A stretch of DNA of 54,346 bases from contig CAJYLO010000013.1 of the NCBI GenBank assembly GCA_913776245.1, forward strand, positions 1 to 54,346, read 5' to 3'. Below the pieces are notes generated by a model. The model worked only from the letters and a program-made list of their open reading frames with translations. It did not search any database and was not told the origin of the DNA. The translations under genes were made by a program, and so were the position numbers. The DNA is from an uncultured Chryseobacterium sp. Lineage in GTDB: Bacteria > Bacteroidota > Bacteroidia > Flavobacteriales > Weeksellaceae. Shown in pieces: positions 20,405-28,902 of the stretch. Numbering within the stretch: position 1 is the first letter of the stretch; the number at the start of each line of letters is the position of its first letter.

Positions 20405-22327
20405 ATGAAATACTTATCAATTATATTGATCGTTTTTGGAGCTTTTGTAAATGCTCAGCAAGTCAACAAAACAGACGCTAATAAGATATCCGATACGCTT
20501 AAAGTCGATTCCGGCGAGAAAGATTCCTTAGAGATATATAAGCCTACAATCAATGATTATCTGGTCAAGAAGAGATTTTCTGAAAAGAAAGTTTTTGACA
20601 CAACCTTTGCTATAGAGAAATCATACATCTTTACACAATATAACAAGAAGGATAATTTCGGAAAAATCCAGTACGCTAATGTCGGTTCCGGTTTTCAGGA
20701 TCTGGTGTATGAAATGAATGCCGAGCAGAATCTAAGTCTTCTTCCTACAAACAAATCTTTTTATATTTTAGGCGAGAATGATATCAACTACTACGATGTA
20801 AAGACACCTACAACTACATTTTTCTATAACAATTCAATGAAAAATGGCGGACAGCTGAAAACCACTTATACCCAGAATGTAGGCAAAAATTTTAATTTCG
20901 CAATAGAATATATGGGACTAAGGTCTCAGGGACTTTACAGGAATAGTCTGTCTTCCAGTAATAATACGGTTTTCAGCGCTCATTATGTTTCCAAAAATAA
21001 CAAGTACGAGGCCTATGCGCACTACATTCATCAGAATGTCAATAACCAGGAAAACGGAGGTGTATTGGATCTGGAAGGTGTTTTCTTGAGTGGTGATTCC
21101 AGATTTAATAACCGGCAGAATATCGAAACCAACCTTTCCGGGGCAGAATCCAGATACGGCTACAGAAGATATTATTTCAGCCAGGAGTTTTCACCTTTTG
21201 ATCCCGCAAAATACCCTTTCAAACTGAGACATACCATTTTCCATCAGGGTAATAAATATTATTTTTCCGAGACCGCTAGCAATCCGGTATTCTTTAACTC
21301 TGAATCCATTGATGAATTTCCGCTTACCAACAAAAAGTTCTCGAACAATCTCAGCAATACATTTAGCTTGGTTTGGGACAATGAAAAATTCAAACTGGAT
21401 GCGGGCTTCCGTCATCAGACCATAGATTTTGGGAATAAAAATGCTTTTCCGGCGCTCAATATTCCGGGTTATTTCAAAGAGCAGAGATTTGGCGCAGTTG
21501 GCAATTTGCAGATTAAGTTATTGGATAAAATTCAGCTCAGATCATTCTTGGAGTTTTCCAAAGGTTCCGAGTTTGGTAATTACATCAGGACAACCAATGA
21601 GCTGGCTTATGAACCGGTTAAAGATTATCTTGTAGAAGGAAGGCTGAACTTCCAGTCGGCTTATCCAAGCTTCAATTATCTTGTCAATTCTTCTCATTAT
21701 ATCAATTATAACTATTACTTGGATAATCCTAATAATGAAACGATAACACAAATTGGCGGAACCCTGAAACTGGCAAAATGGTTTGATTCACAGGTCTTCG
21801 CAGACTATTACAGAATTGATAATTATACCTATTTTGACAGTTCGGCAAAACCGCAGCAAAGTTCCTCATCAGTTAATATTTCGCAGATTGGCGGTGAGGC
21901 AACGGTTAAATATGGAAAATTTAATCTAAACGGAAGAGTGCTCTTCCAAAAAGTTCTCAGTAACCAGGATTTACTTCCCGTCCCGGATTTTATCGGCAGG
22001 GTGAATGTTTTTTACCAGGCTCCGGCTTTCAAAAAAGCAGCGACTGTCCAGACCGGGATCAAAGTCTATTATTTCACAAAATTTGCATCTAGAGAATATT
22101 CTCCTTTGCTGAACGAATACGTTTTACCTGGAACAAATCCTTATTCAATTGGTGGCAGACCAATTGCCGATGTCTATTTCAATATGAAAGTGAAACGGAT
22201 GTTTTTCTATCTGGAAGGTCAGCATATTAACCAGACCTTTATGCAGAACAGGTCATTTGCTGCACCGGATTACCCGATATATGATTTTCGTCTTAATATT
22301 GGAATTGTGTGGTATCTTTTTCATTAA
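20405..22327 (+). CDS. Putative outer-membrane porin (Porin_10 family)
   Basis: Predicted Bacteroidota outer-membrane beta-barrel. I place the start at the ATG 20405 (MKYLSIILIVFGAFVNAQQ), which gives a clean signal peptide ending near VNAQ; an open frame six codons upstream overlaps the promoter. After an N-terminal segment of about 60 residues the protein is a long series of amphipathic strands rich in Tyr, Phe and Asn (ANVGSGFQDLVYEMN, NFAIEYMGLRSQGLYRNS, FDFRLNIGIVWYLFH-like end), finishing on aromatic residues as outer-membrane proteins do. At 640 residues it fits the family often labelled putative porin. It follows the terminator at 20342-20365, so it is an independent unit. Substrate unknown. 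Confidence 0.75.
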   Translation: MKYLSIILIVFGAFVNAQQVNKTDANKISDTLKVDSGEKDSLEIYKPTINDYLVKKRFSEKKVFDTTFAIEKSYIFTQYNKKDNFGKIQYANVGSGFQDLVYEMNAEQNLSLLPTNKSFYILGENDINYYDVKTPTTTFFYNNSMKNGGQLKTTYTQNVGKNFNFAIEYMGLRSQGLYRNSLSSSNNTVFSAHYVSKNNKYEAYAHYIHQNVNNQENGGVLDLEGVFLSGDSRFNNRQNIETNLSGAESRYGYRRYYFSQEFSPFDPAKYPFKLRHTIFHQGNKYYFSETASNPVFFNSESIDEFPLTNKKFSNNLSNTFSLVWDNEKFKLDAGFRHQTIDFGNKNAFPALNIPGYFKEQRFGAVGNLQIKLLDKIQLRSFLEFSKGSEFGNYIRTTNELAYEPVKDYLVEGRLNFQSAYPSFNYLVNSSHYINYNYYLDNPNNETITQIGGTLKLAKWFDSQVFADYYRIDNYTYFDSSAKPQQSSSSVNISQIGGEATVKYGKFNLNGRVLFQKVLSNQDLLPVPDFIGRVNVFYQAPAFKKAATVQTGIKVYYFTKFASREYSPLLNEYVLPGTNPYSIGGRPIADVYFNMKVKRMFFYLEGQHINQTFMQNRSFAAPDYPIYDFRLNIGIVWYLFH

Positions 22328-22344
22328 TTTATTAGAATAATTAT

Positions 22345-22445
22345 GGCAGCTTTATCCGTCTTCCACTCCCGCTTTTTTCTGAAAAATCATCCGCATCTAC
22401 CAGCAGCTGTTTTTTCAGAAAAAGAGCTCCGTTCAAGCCGGGCTG
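22345..22445. repeat. Structured intergenic element downstream of the porin gene
   Basis: GCAGC (22345-22349) pairs with GCTGC (22441-22445), enclosing a second inverted pair: CTTTTTTCTGAAAAA (22371-22385) against TTTTTCAGAAAAAG (22410-22423). The element is richer in G and C than its surroundings and encodes no plausible gene. It may be a dispersed repeat or a structured RNA; only its foldability is seen here. Confidence 0.45.
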
Positions 22446-22530
22446 CAATGAGTACATAAAAACAAGATTTGTAAATAAAAAGGAGTTTAAAACTTTACTA
22501 AGTAAAATCAAAGATTCGACGGCGTCAAAA

Positions 22531-22582
22531 GCCTTTGCGGATCGTAAAACAATAAGTTGTTAAAAAACTTAGCGAACCTTGC
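22531..22582 (-). repeat. Solo copy of the GxxExxY-cassette end-repeat family, before bshC
   Basis: Read on the minus strand it begins GCAAGGTTCGCTAAG, continues through a T-run (TTTTTTAA) and ends with CGCAAAGGC. The same order of blocks occurs at 26813-26866 and in the inverted repeats flanking the GxxExxY gene at 42630-42699 and 43182-43253. No ORF accompanies this copy. It ends 29 bases before the bshC ATG. Confidence 0.5.
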
Positions 22583-22611
22583 TTTTAGAAATATAAACAG
22601 TATCAACCAGA

Positions 22612-24186
22612 ATGACCATCGATTTCCAACATATAGACAGCATTCCAAAATTGGTAAAAGACTTTTTGAAAAAAAATCTGGACGGATTTCAAGGGAAAGT
22701 TTTTGATTTGGAGAATGTCAAAAATCAGATTGTAGAAAAACAAAATTCCTATTCCAATAACAAAAGAGAAGTTCTTTATAATACCATTTTCTCTCAGAAT
22801 GAAGAAGAGCAGATGTCTCCAAAACAATTGGAACTTCTCTTTTCTCTAAAAGACAGGAATACGTTTACCATTACAACAGGCCATCAGCTCAATCTCTTTA
22901 CCGGTCCTGTTTTCTTTGTTTATAAAATTTTACAGACCATCAAAACGGCAGAATTTTTAAAATCCAGCTTTCCGGAATTCAATTTCGTTCCGGTTTTTTG
23001 GATGGCGACGGAAGACCACGATTTTGATGAAATCAATCATTTCAAAACCCGGGACTATTACTATGAAATAAAAGGAAATGCTGGCGGAGATGTTGGGAAT
23101 ATTAAAATTGATGAAGCATTTTTCATTCAGCAATTCGAAAAAGAATTCAGAGATAATCTTTACGGAACCGAGCTCATTCTGTGGATCAAAAATGCCTATC
23201 AAAAAGGTAAAACACATACACAGGCCATCCGATATCTTGTGAATCAGTTATTTTCAGATTACGGATTACTGACCATCGATGGAAACGGAAAAGAACTGAA
23301 AAACCAGGTCAGGGATATTTTCAGAAAAGAATTATTATCGAATCAACTTTTCGAAACCACTAGGATTCAAAGACAATTTCTGGAAGATAATTATGGCAAA
23401 GTCCAGGTCAATCCAAGAGAAATCAATCTCTTTTATTTAACAGAAACCAGAAACCGGATTGAGAAAACCAACGACGATTACTTCATTCTGGACACGGATC
23501 TGAAGTTTTCAGAAGAGGAAATTCTCACAGAACTGGAAAGTCATCCCGAAAAATTCAGCCCAAATGCGGTGCTTCGTCCTGCCTATCAGGAAACAATTTT
23601 GCCGAATCTGGCTTATGTTGGCGGAAACGCAGAAATTATGTACTGGATCGAGCTCAAAGATTATTTCGAATCCATTGACCTTCCTTTCCCGCTTCTGATT
23701 CCAAGAAACTCAATGTTATTCCTGGAAGAAAAAACCATCAGAAAAATAGAGAAAGCAGGCTTGAATATAGAAGATTTCTTCGGAAATTTTGCGGAAGTCA
23801 TCAATCAGAAAATATTAGATAATAACGAAATCAAATCACTTCTTCAGCAGAAAGAGCAGGACTTGATTGATTTGTTTTCGGAAATAAAAGCTAAAGCTGA
23901 ACTCACGGACAAAACATTTGTCAATCTTGTGAAAGCAGAAGAAACACGGCAGCTGAAATCTTTCAAAAGAATGCAAAAACGACTTCTGAAAGCCGAAAAA
24001 ATAAAGCAGTCCGAGAAGTTGGATCAGCTGCAGCGTTTATTTGTGAAAGTACATCCCGGAGGAACCTGGCAGGAAAGAGTGTTCAATTTCAGTGTGTTCT
24101 ATGCAGATTCAGGCAAACAATGGATTGCCGACAGTTATCAATTAATGGATGTTCAAAAATCGGAACTGATAATTTCGCCAATTTAA
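22612..24186 (+). CDS. bshC: Bacillithiol biosynthesis cysteine-adding enzyme BshC
   Basis: Adds cysteine to GlcN-malate in the last step of bacillithiol synthesis, giving the main low-molecular-weight thiol of many Bacteroidota and Firmicutes. The 524 residues carry the family's conserved blocks: TTGHQLNLFTGPVFFVYKI (about 88-106), PVFWMATEDHDFDEINH (about 126-142) and AVLRPAYQETILPNLAYVGGNAEIMYW-type text in the C-terminal half. A coiled-coil-like region near 420-470 precedes the end. The partner genes bshA and bshB are not in the window. The start ATG is preceded by a repeat region, and no clear promoter was found. Confidence 0.9.
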   Translation: MTIDFQHIDSIPKLVKDFLKKNLDGFQGKVFDLENVKNQIVEKQNSYSNNKREVLYNTIFSQNEEEQMSPKQLELLFSLKDRNTFTITTGHQLNLFTGPVFFVYKILQTIKTAEFLKSSFPEFNFVPVFWMATEDHDFDEINHFKTRDYYYEIKGNAGGDVGNIKIDEAFFIQQFEKEFRDNLYGTELILWIKNAYQKGKTHTQAIRYLVNQLFSDYGLLTIDGNGKELKNQVRDIFRKELLSNQLFETTRIQRQFLEDNYGKVQVNPREINLFYLTETRNRIEKTNDDYFILDTDLKFSEEEILTELESHPEKFSPNAVLRPAYQETILPNLAYVGGNAEIMYWIELKDYFESIDLPFPLLIPRNSMLFLEEKTIRKIEKAGLNIEDFFGNFAEVINQKILDNNEIKSLLQQKEQDLIDLFSEIKAKAELTDKTFVNLVKAEETRQLKSFKRMQKRLLKAEKIKQSEKLDQLQRLFVKVHPGGTWQERVFNFSVFYADSGKQWIADSYQLMDVQKSELIISPI

Positions 24187-24213
24187 TAGAAATATATTCA
24201 GATTTCAATTTTG

Positions 24214-24221
24214 TATATTTG
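24214..24221 (+). promoter_or_regulatory. Promoter -7 element for the toxin-antitoxin pair
   Basis: TATATTTG fits TAnnTTTG and lies 10 bases before the first candidate antitoxin ATG. No good TTG is seen about 20 bases upstream. Confidence 0.4.
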
Positions 24222-24231
24222 TTTTACAAAA

Positions 24232-24450
24232 ATGAACAAGATGACCACAATCACAATAAACAAACGAACAAAGGCAGGAAAAATACTCCTCGAAATGGCG
24301 AAGTTGTTATCGGAAAAAGAAAAAAGTGTCATTATTGAAGATAATAATAAGCGTTATAATAAGGAAACTGAAAAAGCTATTAGTGATGTTCGCGCTGGAA
24401 AGGCAACGCCTGTCACTATAGAGGATTTCAGAAAAGAATTATACTCCTAG
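24232..24450 (+). CDS. Probable antitoxin of a YafQ-type toxin-antitoxin pair
   Basis: A 72-residue protein (69 if the ATG at 24241 is used) beginning MNKMTTITINKRTKAGK. The N-terminal TITINKRT could be a short DNA-binding beta strand, followed by a helix (AGKILLEMAKLLSEKEK) and a C-terminal tail with VTIEDFRKELYS that would suit toxin binding. It sits one base upstream of the YafQ-like toxin start, the usual antitoxin-first order. It resembles small RelB-like or DUF2683-type antitoxins by layout, but I cannot name the family with certainty. If the toxin is dead, this gene may be an orphan remnant or still act as an autorepressor. Confidence 0.6.
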   Translation: MNKMTTITINKRTKAGKILLEMAKLLSEKEKSVIIEDNNKRYNKETEKAISDVRAGKATPVTIEDFRKELYS

Positions 24451-24451
24451 A

Positions 24452-24725
24452 ATGTGCAAACTGGAGCAAACCAATCAATTCAGAAAGGATGTCAAACTAG
24501 CTAAAAAAAAGAGGGCTGAATTTGAAAATTCTTGATGAAGCGGTTACACTTTTGGTAGCAGAAGGCAATCTTCCGCCGAAATTCAAACCCCACAAGCTTT
24601 CTGGCAATTATGCCGGACTTTGGGAATGTCACATCAAGCCAGACTGGCTTCTCATTTGGGAACAGGCAGATGAAATCAGGCTTATAACACTTATCAGAAC
24701 CGGAAGTCATTCCGATTTGTTCTAA
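24452..24725 (+). pseudogene. YafQ/RelE-type mRNA interferase toxin, frameshifted
   Basis: The first frame starts at ATG 24452 (MCKLEQTNQFRKDVKLAKK) and stops at TGA after 27 codons. The next frame continues the family perfectly from RGLNLKILDEAVTLL to the end at 24725. Removing one A from the A8 run at 24503-24510 restores a single 90-residue protein, the normal YafQ length. Residues needed for the YafQ active site are all present after the shift: His in PHKLSG, His in ECHI, Asp-Trp in KPDW, and His and Phe in GSHSDLF. So the lesion is either recent, a sequence error, or a slippage-controlled gene. It would cleave ribosome-bound mRNA if expressed in full. Confidence 0.8.
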
Positions 24726-24755
24726 ACAAAATTTTCGACATTGGTCTGAAAGCAT

Positions 24756-24763
24756 TATTTTTG
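24756..24763 (+). promoter_or_regulatory. Promoter -7 element for the LysM protein gene
   Basis: TATTTTTG matches TAnnTTTG and lies 18 bases before the ATG at 24782. A -33 element is not clear. Confidence 0.45.
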
Positions 24764-24781
24764 TAACATTATAAAAAAGGG

Positions 24782-26779
24782 ATGATTAAAAAGATTTTCA
24801 TTTTATCAGGACTTATCGGCTTCTTAGGGCTTTCTGCTCAGAAAACTCACACGGTTGCACCAAAGGAAACACCTTATGGGATTTCTAAACAATATGGCTT
24901 AACAGTGGATGAATTATACCGCCTGAATCCTGCCGTAAAGGAAAATGGACTAAAGATTGGTGATGTAGTTGTGGTTTCAAAAAGCGGAAATGGTTCAAAA
25001 ACAGCAGCTTCCGCACCTGTTATTAATGCTGTAACTAAAACGGGAAAGACAGGAACCATTACTTTGCAGCCAAAACAAACCATTTACGGCATCACAAAAC
25101 AATACCAGATTTCCGAGGCAGATCTGAGAAAGCTGAATCCGGAGCTGGATTCTCACATGAAGATCGGAGACAAAATCATTTTGCCGTTAGATAATATTCA
25201 GAAGTTTGGTGCTTCTACGCCAACGAATGTTGTTCAAACTACAACAACAAGAACTACAGAAAAACCAACAGAACCAAAAACAGTAAATAAAGCTGAAACG
25301 GTTTCAGGTAAAGGTTTATATGTTGTTCAGGCAAAGGATAATTATTATAAAATATCCAGACAGTTTAATCTTACACAGAAGCAATTATTTGCACTGAATC
25401 CGGGCTTGGAAACGGCAGGTTTGAAGCCGGGTGAAACCATTAGAGTTGCTGGTGCAGAGACTGTTTCTACATCTCCTGATGCTATTAAAGTTGAAGATAA
25501 TTCTAATAGCAATACGACTTCGGCGCCGGTAACGGAAACTACGAGACCAACTACAGCTTCCGAACCTGTGAAAAGCTCTTCTAATGCAGTTTCTGCAGAA
25601 GATGACTATGTAACTTACACCGTTCAGAGTGGTGATACGATGTTCAGCATTATGAACAGGTTCAATGTTACACTGGATCAGCTGATTAGCCTTAATCCAA
25701 ATCTTGCCGACGGACTAAAAGCAGGAATGACCCTGAAAATCAAAAAGCAGGATCCGATGTATTCCAAAAAAAGCGGTGATGTTTTGAGTGTTGTTCTGAT
25801 GTTGCCTTTCGGATTTGATGCCAATGATGCCAAATACAGAACAATGTCTATGGATTTCCTTACCGGAGCCAAGCTTGCCATAGAAAGAAACGCCGGTTCT
25901 GGCCAGAAACTGGATGTGAAAGTAGTGGACGCTGGCAATGAAGCGACATTCAAAAACAGCCTTTCGCAGATCAATCAGGATAACACGGATCTGATTGTGG
26001 GACCATTTTTCAAATCCAATGTTTTAGAAGTTCTTAATTACGTTAATGATAAAAAGATTCCTGTAGTAGCACCTTTTGCCAATTCAGAAGATCTTTTTGA
26101 TTATAGCAATCTGATTATTATAGAGACTGACAATTCTGTTTATTCAGACAGAATCGTCAAAGAAGTGGGACAGGTCTATCAGGATCAAAAAATCTACATC
26201 GTGGCAGATAATTCCAAAGCAAATGCGAATGCCATCAAATCCGGATTGGAAAAATCATTGTCAAAACCTAATGTGGTGATTGTTAATTCTTCATCCGAAA
26301 TCCAGCTGGAAAATAATATGATGACGGGACAATCCGTTCCTGTAATCGCCATTCTGGCTGACGATGACGAATCTGCTGGTGCTGCATTTGCATCCAAAGT
26401 TATTGCGCTTGGAAAACAGACGGACGGTGTAAAAGCTTTCAGTATGTTCTACAGTCCAAGTTTTGAAAAAAATGTAGATGACCTTTCAAAAGCAAGTCTG
26501 GTTTATCTGATGGACAGAAAAATCAATTACGACGGCGATTTCGAAAAAGAAATTCTGGCTGCTTACAAAGCAAAATATTGCAAAACACCTTCAAAATATG
26601 CTGTTATCGGTTTTGATGTGATGAATGATATGCTGACGAGAGAAAATAAAAAAGGGGAAATCTTCAAACAAATCGGTAAATCTCAAACGCAACTCGCCAC
26701 GAAATTCGAATTCGTAAAAGCAAAACCAAACGGTGCCTACATTAACAACGGTTACAGAGTGGTGAGATTGATGCAATAA
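24782..26779 (+). CDS. LysM-repeat protein with periplasmic binding-protein (PBP1) domain
   Basis: A secreted or periplasmic protein that should bind peptidoglycan. After a signal peptide (about 1-20) come four LysM repeats near residues 23-66, 92-135, 180-223 and 278-321, each with the pattern of a YxI(S/T)xxY-type helix and a LNP block (YRLNP, RKLNP, FALNP, ISLNP). Thr/Ser/Pro-rich linkers join them. From about 335 to 663 lies a type 1 periplasmic-binding fold similar to amino-acid ABC binding proteins (SVVLMLPFG, LIVGPFFKSNVLEVLNY, VVAPFANS). No transporter genes are adjacent, so the binding domain may sense or scaffold rather than feed a transporter. Confidence 0.85.
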   Translation: MIKKIFILSGLIGFLGLSAQKTHTVAPKETPYGISKQYGLTVDELYRLNPAVKENGLKIGDVVVVSKSGNGSKTAASAPVINAVTKTGKTGTITLQPKQTIYGITKQYQISEADLRKLNPELDSHMKIGDKIILPLDNIQKFGASTPTNVVQTTTTRTTEKPTEPKTVNKAETVSGKGLYVVQAKDNYYKISRQFNLTQKQLFALNPGLETAGLKPGETIRVAGAETVSTSPDAIKVEDNSNSNTTSAPVTETTRPTTASEPVKSSSNAVSAEDDYVTYTVQSGDTMFSIMNRFNVTLDQLISLNPNLADGLKAGMTLKIKKQDPMYSKKSGDVLSVVLMLPFGFDANDAKYRTMSMDFLTGAKLAIERNAGSGQKLDVKVVDAGNEATFKNSLSQINQDNTDLIVGPFFKSNVLEVLNYVNDKKIPVVAPFANSEDLFDYSNLIIIETDNSVYSDRIVKEVGQVYQDQKIYIVADNSKANANAIKSGLEKSLSKPNVVIVNSSSEIQLENNMMTGQSVPVIAILADDDESAGAAFASKVIALGKQTDGVKAFSMFYSPSFEKNVDDLSKASLVYLMDRKINYDGDFEKEILAAYKAKYCKTPSKYAVIGFDVMNDMLTRENKKGEIFKQIGKSQTQLATKFEFVKAKPNGAYINNGYRVVRLMQ

Positions 26780-26812
26780 GTTATAGTTGATTCAATCTTT
26801 GCCGGGTTTTAT

Positions 26813-26866
26813 GCCTTTGCGAACTTAAAGACATTTAGTAGTTAAAAAAAACTTTGCGGACTTTGC
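26813..26866 (-). repeat. Solo copy of the GxxExxY-cassette end-repeat family, upstream of fabD
   Basis: On the minus strand: GCAAAGTCCGCAAAG, a T-run, then TTCGCAAAGGC. It shares block order and spacing with 22531-22582. It lies between the LysM gene and fabD, with no ORF of its own. Confidence 0.5.
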
Positions 26867-26902
26867 GTTCAAAAAGATTATTAAAATAAAATTTAAAATA
26901 TT

Positions 26903-26945
26903 GATGAATCAATCAGTTATCATTCATCAATCATCATTTATAAAA
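26903..26945 (+). repeat. Degenerate ATCA-type tandem repeat just before fabD
   Basis: Units such as GAATCAATCA, TTATCATTCATCA and ATCATCA end in CATTTATAAAA three bases before the fabD ATG, closely like the stretch before nusA. Confidence 0.5.
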
Positions 26946-26947
26946 GT

Positions 26948-27823
26948 ATGAAAGCACTTGTATTTCCTGGGCAGGGTTCACAGTTTGTCGGGATGGGAAA
27001 AGAACTATACGATTCCCGAAAAGATGTGAAAGACCTGATGGATTCTGCCAATGATATTCTTGGATTTGATATTGTTTCAGTAATGTTCAACGGCACGGAC
27101 GAAGACCTGAAAAAAACCAGCGTAACTCAGCCGGCTATTTTCCTACATTCTGTGGCTGCTGTAAAAGTAGCCAACGGTTTGGGAGCCCAGATGGTTGCCG
27201 GGCATTCTTTAGGCGAGTTTTCCGCTTTGGTGGCCAACGGCGTTTTATCTTTCGAAGACGGATTAAAATTGGTTTCCGAAAGAGCTCAGGCAATGCAGAT
27301 GGCCTGCGATATCAACCCAAGTTCTATGGCAGCTATCCTTGGTCTGGAAGATGCAAAAGTTGAAGAAATCTGTGCAGGAATCGAAGGAATCGTTGTTCCT
27401 GCCAATTACAACTGCCCCGGACAATTGGTAATTTCCGGAGAAACAACGTCTGTGGAAAAAGCCTGCGAAGCGTTGAAAGTAGCAGGAGCAAAAAGAGCAT
27501 TATTGTTGCCTGTAAACGGTGCGTTTCATTCGCCATTGATGATGCCGGCCCAGGAAAGATTGGCTGCTGCGATTGAAAATACCAAGTTCAGAAAAGCAAC
27601 CATTCCGGTTTATCAGAACATTACGACAACGGCTGTTTCCGATCCGGAAGAAATCAAGAAAAACCTGATTGCACAATTGACAGGCCCTGTAAAATGGACG
27701 CAGAGTGTTCAGAATATGATAAAAGACGGCGCAAGCAATTTTGTAGAAGTTGGCCCTGGAAAAACGCTGCAGGGTTTGATTAAGAAAATCAATCCGGAAG
27801 TAACTGTTGCTTCGGCTATTTAA
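26948..27823 (+). CDS. fabD: Malonyl-CoA:acyl carrier protein transacylase
   Basis: Transfers malonyl groups from CoA to acyl carrier protein to start fatty-acid elongation. GQGSQ at residues 8-12, the nucleophile Ser87 in GHSLGEFSAL, Arg112 (SERAQAM) and the catalytic His194 (GAFHSP) are all in place. Length 291 is standard. No other fab gene is adjacent. The last residues (FVEVGPGKTLQGLIKK) match the conserved C-terminal block. Its upstream region has no promoter consensus but does hold the repeats noted separately. Confidence 0.96.
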   Translation: MKALVFPGQGSQFVGMGKELYDSRKDVKDLMDSANDILGFDIVSVMFNGTDEDLKKTSVTQPAIFLHSVAAVKVANGLGAQMVAGHSLGEFSALVANGVLSFEDGLKLVSERAQAMQMACDINPSSMAAILGLEDAKVEEICAGIEGIVVPANYNCPGQLVISGETTSVEKACEALKVAGAKRALLLPVNGAFHSPLMMPAQERLAAAIENTKFRKATIPVYQNITTTAVSDPEEIKKNLIAQLTGPVKWTQSVQNMIKDGASNFVEVGPGKTLQGLIKKINPEVTVASAI

Positions 27824-27830
27824 TATCTTG

Positions 27831-27856
27831 AGCTCCGCAGGAGCGAAACATTGGTT
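27831..27856. repeat. Short hairpin repeat between fabD and the GHMP kinase gene
   Basis: GCTCC (27832-27836), loop GCA, GGAGC (27840-27844), followed by GAAACATTGGTTTC, itself an inverted pair (GAAAC/GTTTC). There is no T-run, so it is not a normal terminator. Confidence 0.4.
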
Positions 27857-27881
27857 TCATTAATAAAGTAACATCGAACAT

Positions 27882-28784
27882 ATGAAGAGAATCTTTTCTC
27901 CCGGTAAGTTAATGCTTACCTCAGAATATGTTGCTGTTGATGGCGCTCTTGTCCTGGCTATTCCGACGAAGCTGGGACAAGAGCTTTTTTATACAGAGAA
28001 TGACGATCAAAAGTCATTGATTGTTTGGGAAGCTTATCATCAGAATCAATTATGGCTCAAAGCAGCCATCGATTATAAAAATTGGAAAATCCTGGAGACC
28101 AACGATTCCAAAGCTGCAGAATTCATTCTTAAAACGCTCCGAAATGTTCAGAATCTTTCTGAAATCAAACTAAAAAGTGATATTTCCTATCATATCAAAA
28201 CCAATCTGCAGTTTCCGGCAGACTTTGGTTTAGGGAGCAGTTCTACTTTAATGAACAATCTTGCAGAATGGGCAGATATCGATGCTTTTATTCTGAACGA
28301 AGTAAGCCTTGGAGGAAGCGGTTATGATGTCGCTGTTGCCAAAGAAAAATCAGCAATTCTTTACCGTCGTTTTCCCGAACGAACTTATCACAGAATTGAT
28401 TTCGATCCAGGTTTCAAAGATGAGTTGATATTCATCCATCTCAACCAAAAGCAGGACACCAGAGAAGGAATATCTCATTACAGATCCAAGCCGACTTCAA
28501 CGGAATTAATCAATGATTATTCTGAATTAACCAAAAAAATCGTCAATAGTCAGAATTTGGAAGAATTTTCAGAATTAATGACTATTCATGAACAAAATCT
28601 ATCCGATTTTCTCGGAATCCCAACAGTGAAAGAAAAATATTTTCAAAATTGTCCGGGCTTTGTCAAAAGTTTGGGTGCCTGGGGCGGAGATTTCGTTCTG
28701 ACGTCCAAATTTGGAGATTATGTTAACTATTTCAATGAGCGTGGTTTTATTAAAATTTTTTCTTGGAAAGATTTAATTAATTGA
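27882..28784 (+). CDS. GHMP-family kinase (GYDIA subtype, mevalonate-kinase-like)
   Basis: Small-molecule kinase of the galactokinase/homoserine/mevalonate/phosphomevalonate superfamily. The N-terminus has FSPGKLMLTSEYVAVDGALVLAIP-type text (SPGKL at 6-10), the phosphate-binding motif is FGLGSSSTLMNNLA (about 114-127), and GGSGYDVA (about 146-153) is the block for which the subgroup is named. At 300 residues it is compact. The substrate is not established for this group; mevalonate or phosphomevalonate in isoprenoid synthesis is a guess from homology. It follows fabD by 58 bases. Confidence 0.82.
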   Translation: MKRIFSPGKLMLTSEYVAVDGALVLAIPTKLGQELFYTENDDQKSLIVWEAYHQNQLWLKAAIDYKNWKILETNDSKAAEFILKTLRNVQNLSEIKLKSDISYHIKTNLQFPADFGLGSSSTLMNNLAEWADIDAFILNEVSLGGSGYDVAVAKEKSAILYRRFPERTYHRIDFDPGFKDELIFIHLNQKQDTREGISHYRSKPTSTELINDYSELTKKIVNSQNLEEFSELMTIHEQNLSDFLGIPTVKEKYFQNCPGFVKSLGAWGGDFVLTSKFGDYVNYFNERGFIKIFSWKDLIN

Positions 28785-28810
28785 TTATTAAGTTTTTATA
28801 AATTTATTTT

Positions 28811-28830
28811 TAACTGATGAAAGTCAGTTA
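28811..28830. promoter_or_regulatory. Palindrome just upstream of the pckA promoter
   Basis: TAACTGA (28811-28817), spacer TGAAAG, TCAGTTA (28824-28830): a perfect 7-bp inverted repeat ending 9 bases before the -33 element. There is no T-run on the plus strand, so it is more likely an operator or activator site for pckA than a terminator. Confidence 0.4.
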
Positions 28831-28839
28831 ATTAAAACT

Positions 28840-28868
28840 TTGATAATTCCACGATATTTTTACATTTG
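28840..28868 (+). promoter_or_regulatory. Promoter of pckA
   Basis: TTG at 28840-28842 and TACATTTG at 28861-28868, spaced by 18 bases. The ATG follows at 28903. Confidence 0.65.
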
Positions 28869-28902
28869 TCCCAACACCCTTAATCTTCAAAAAAAATTAA
28901 AA

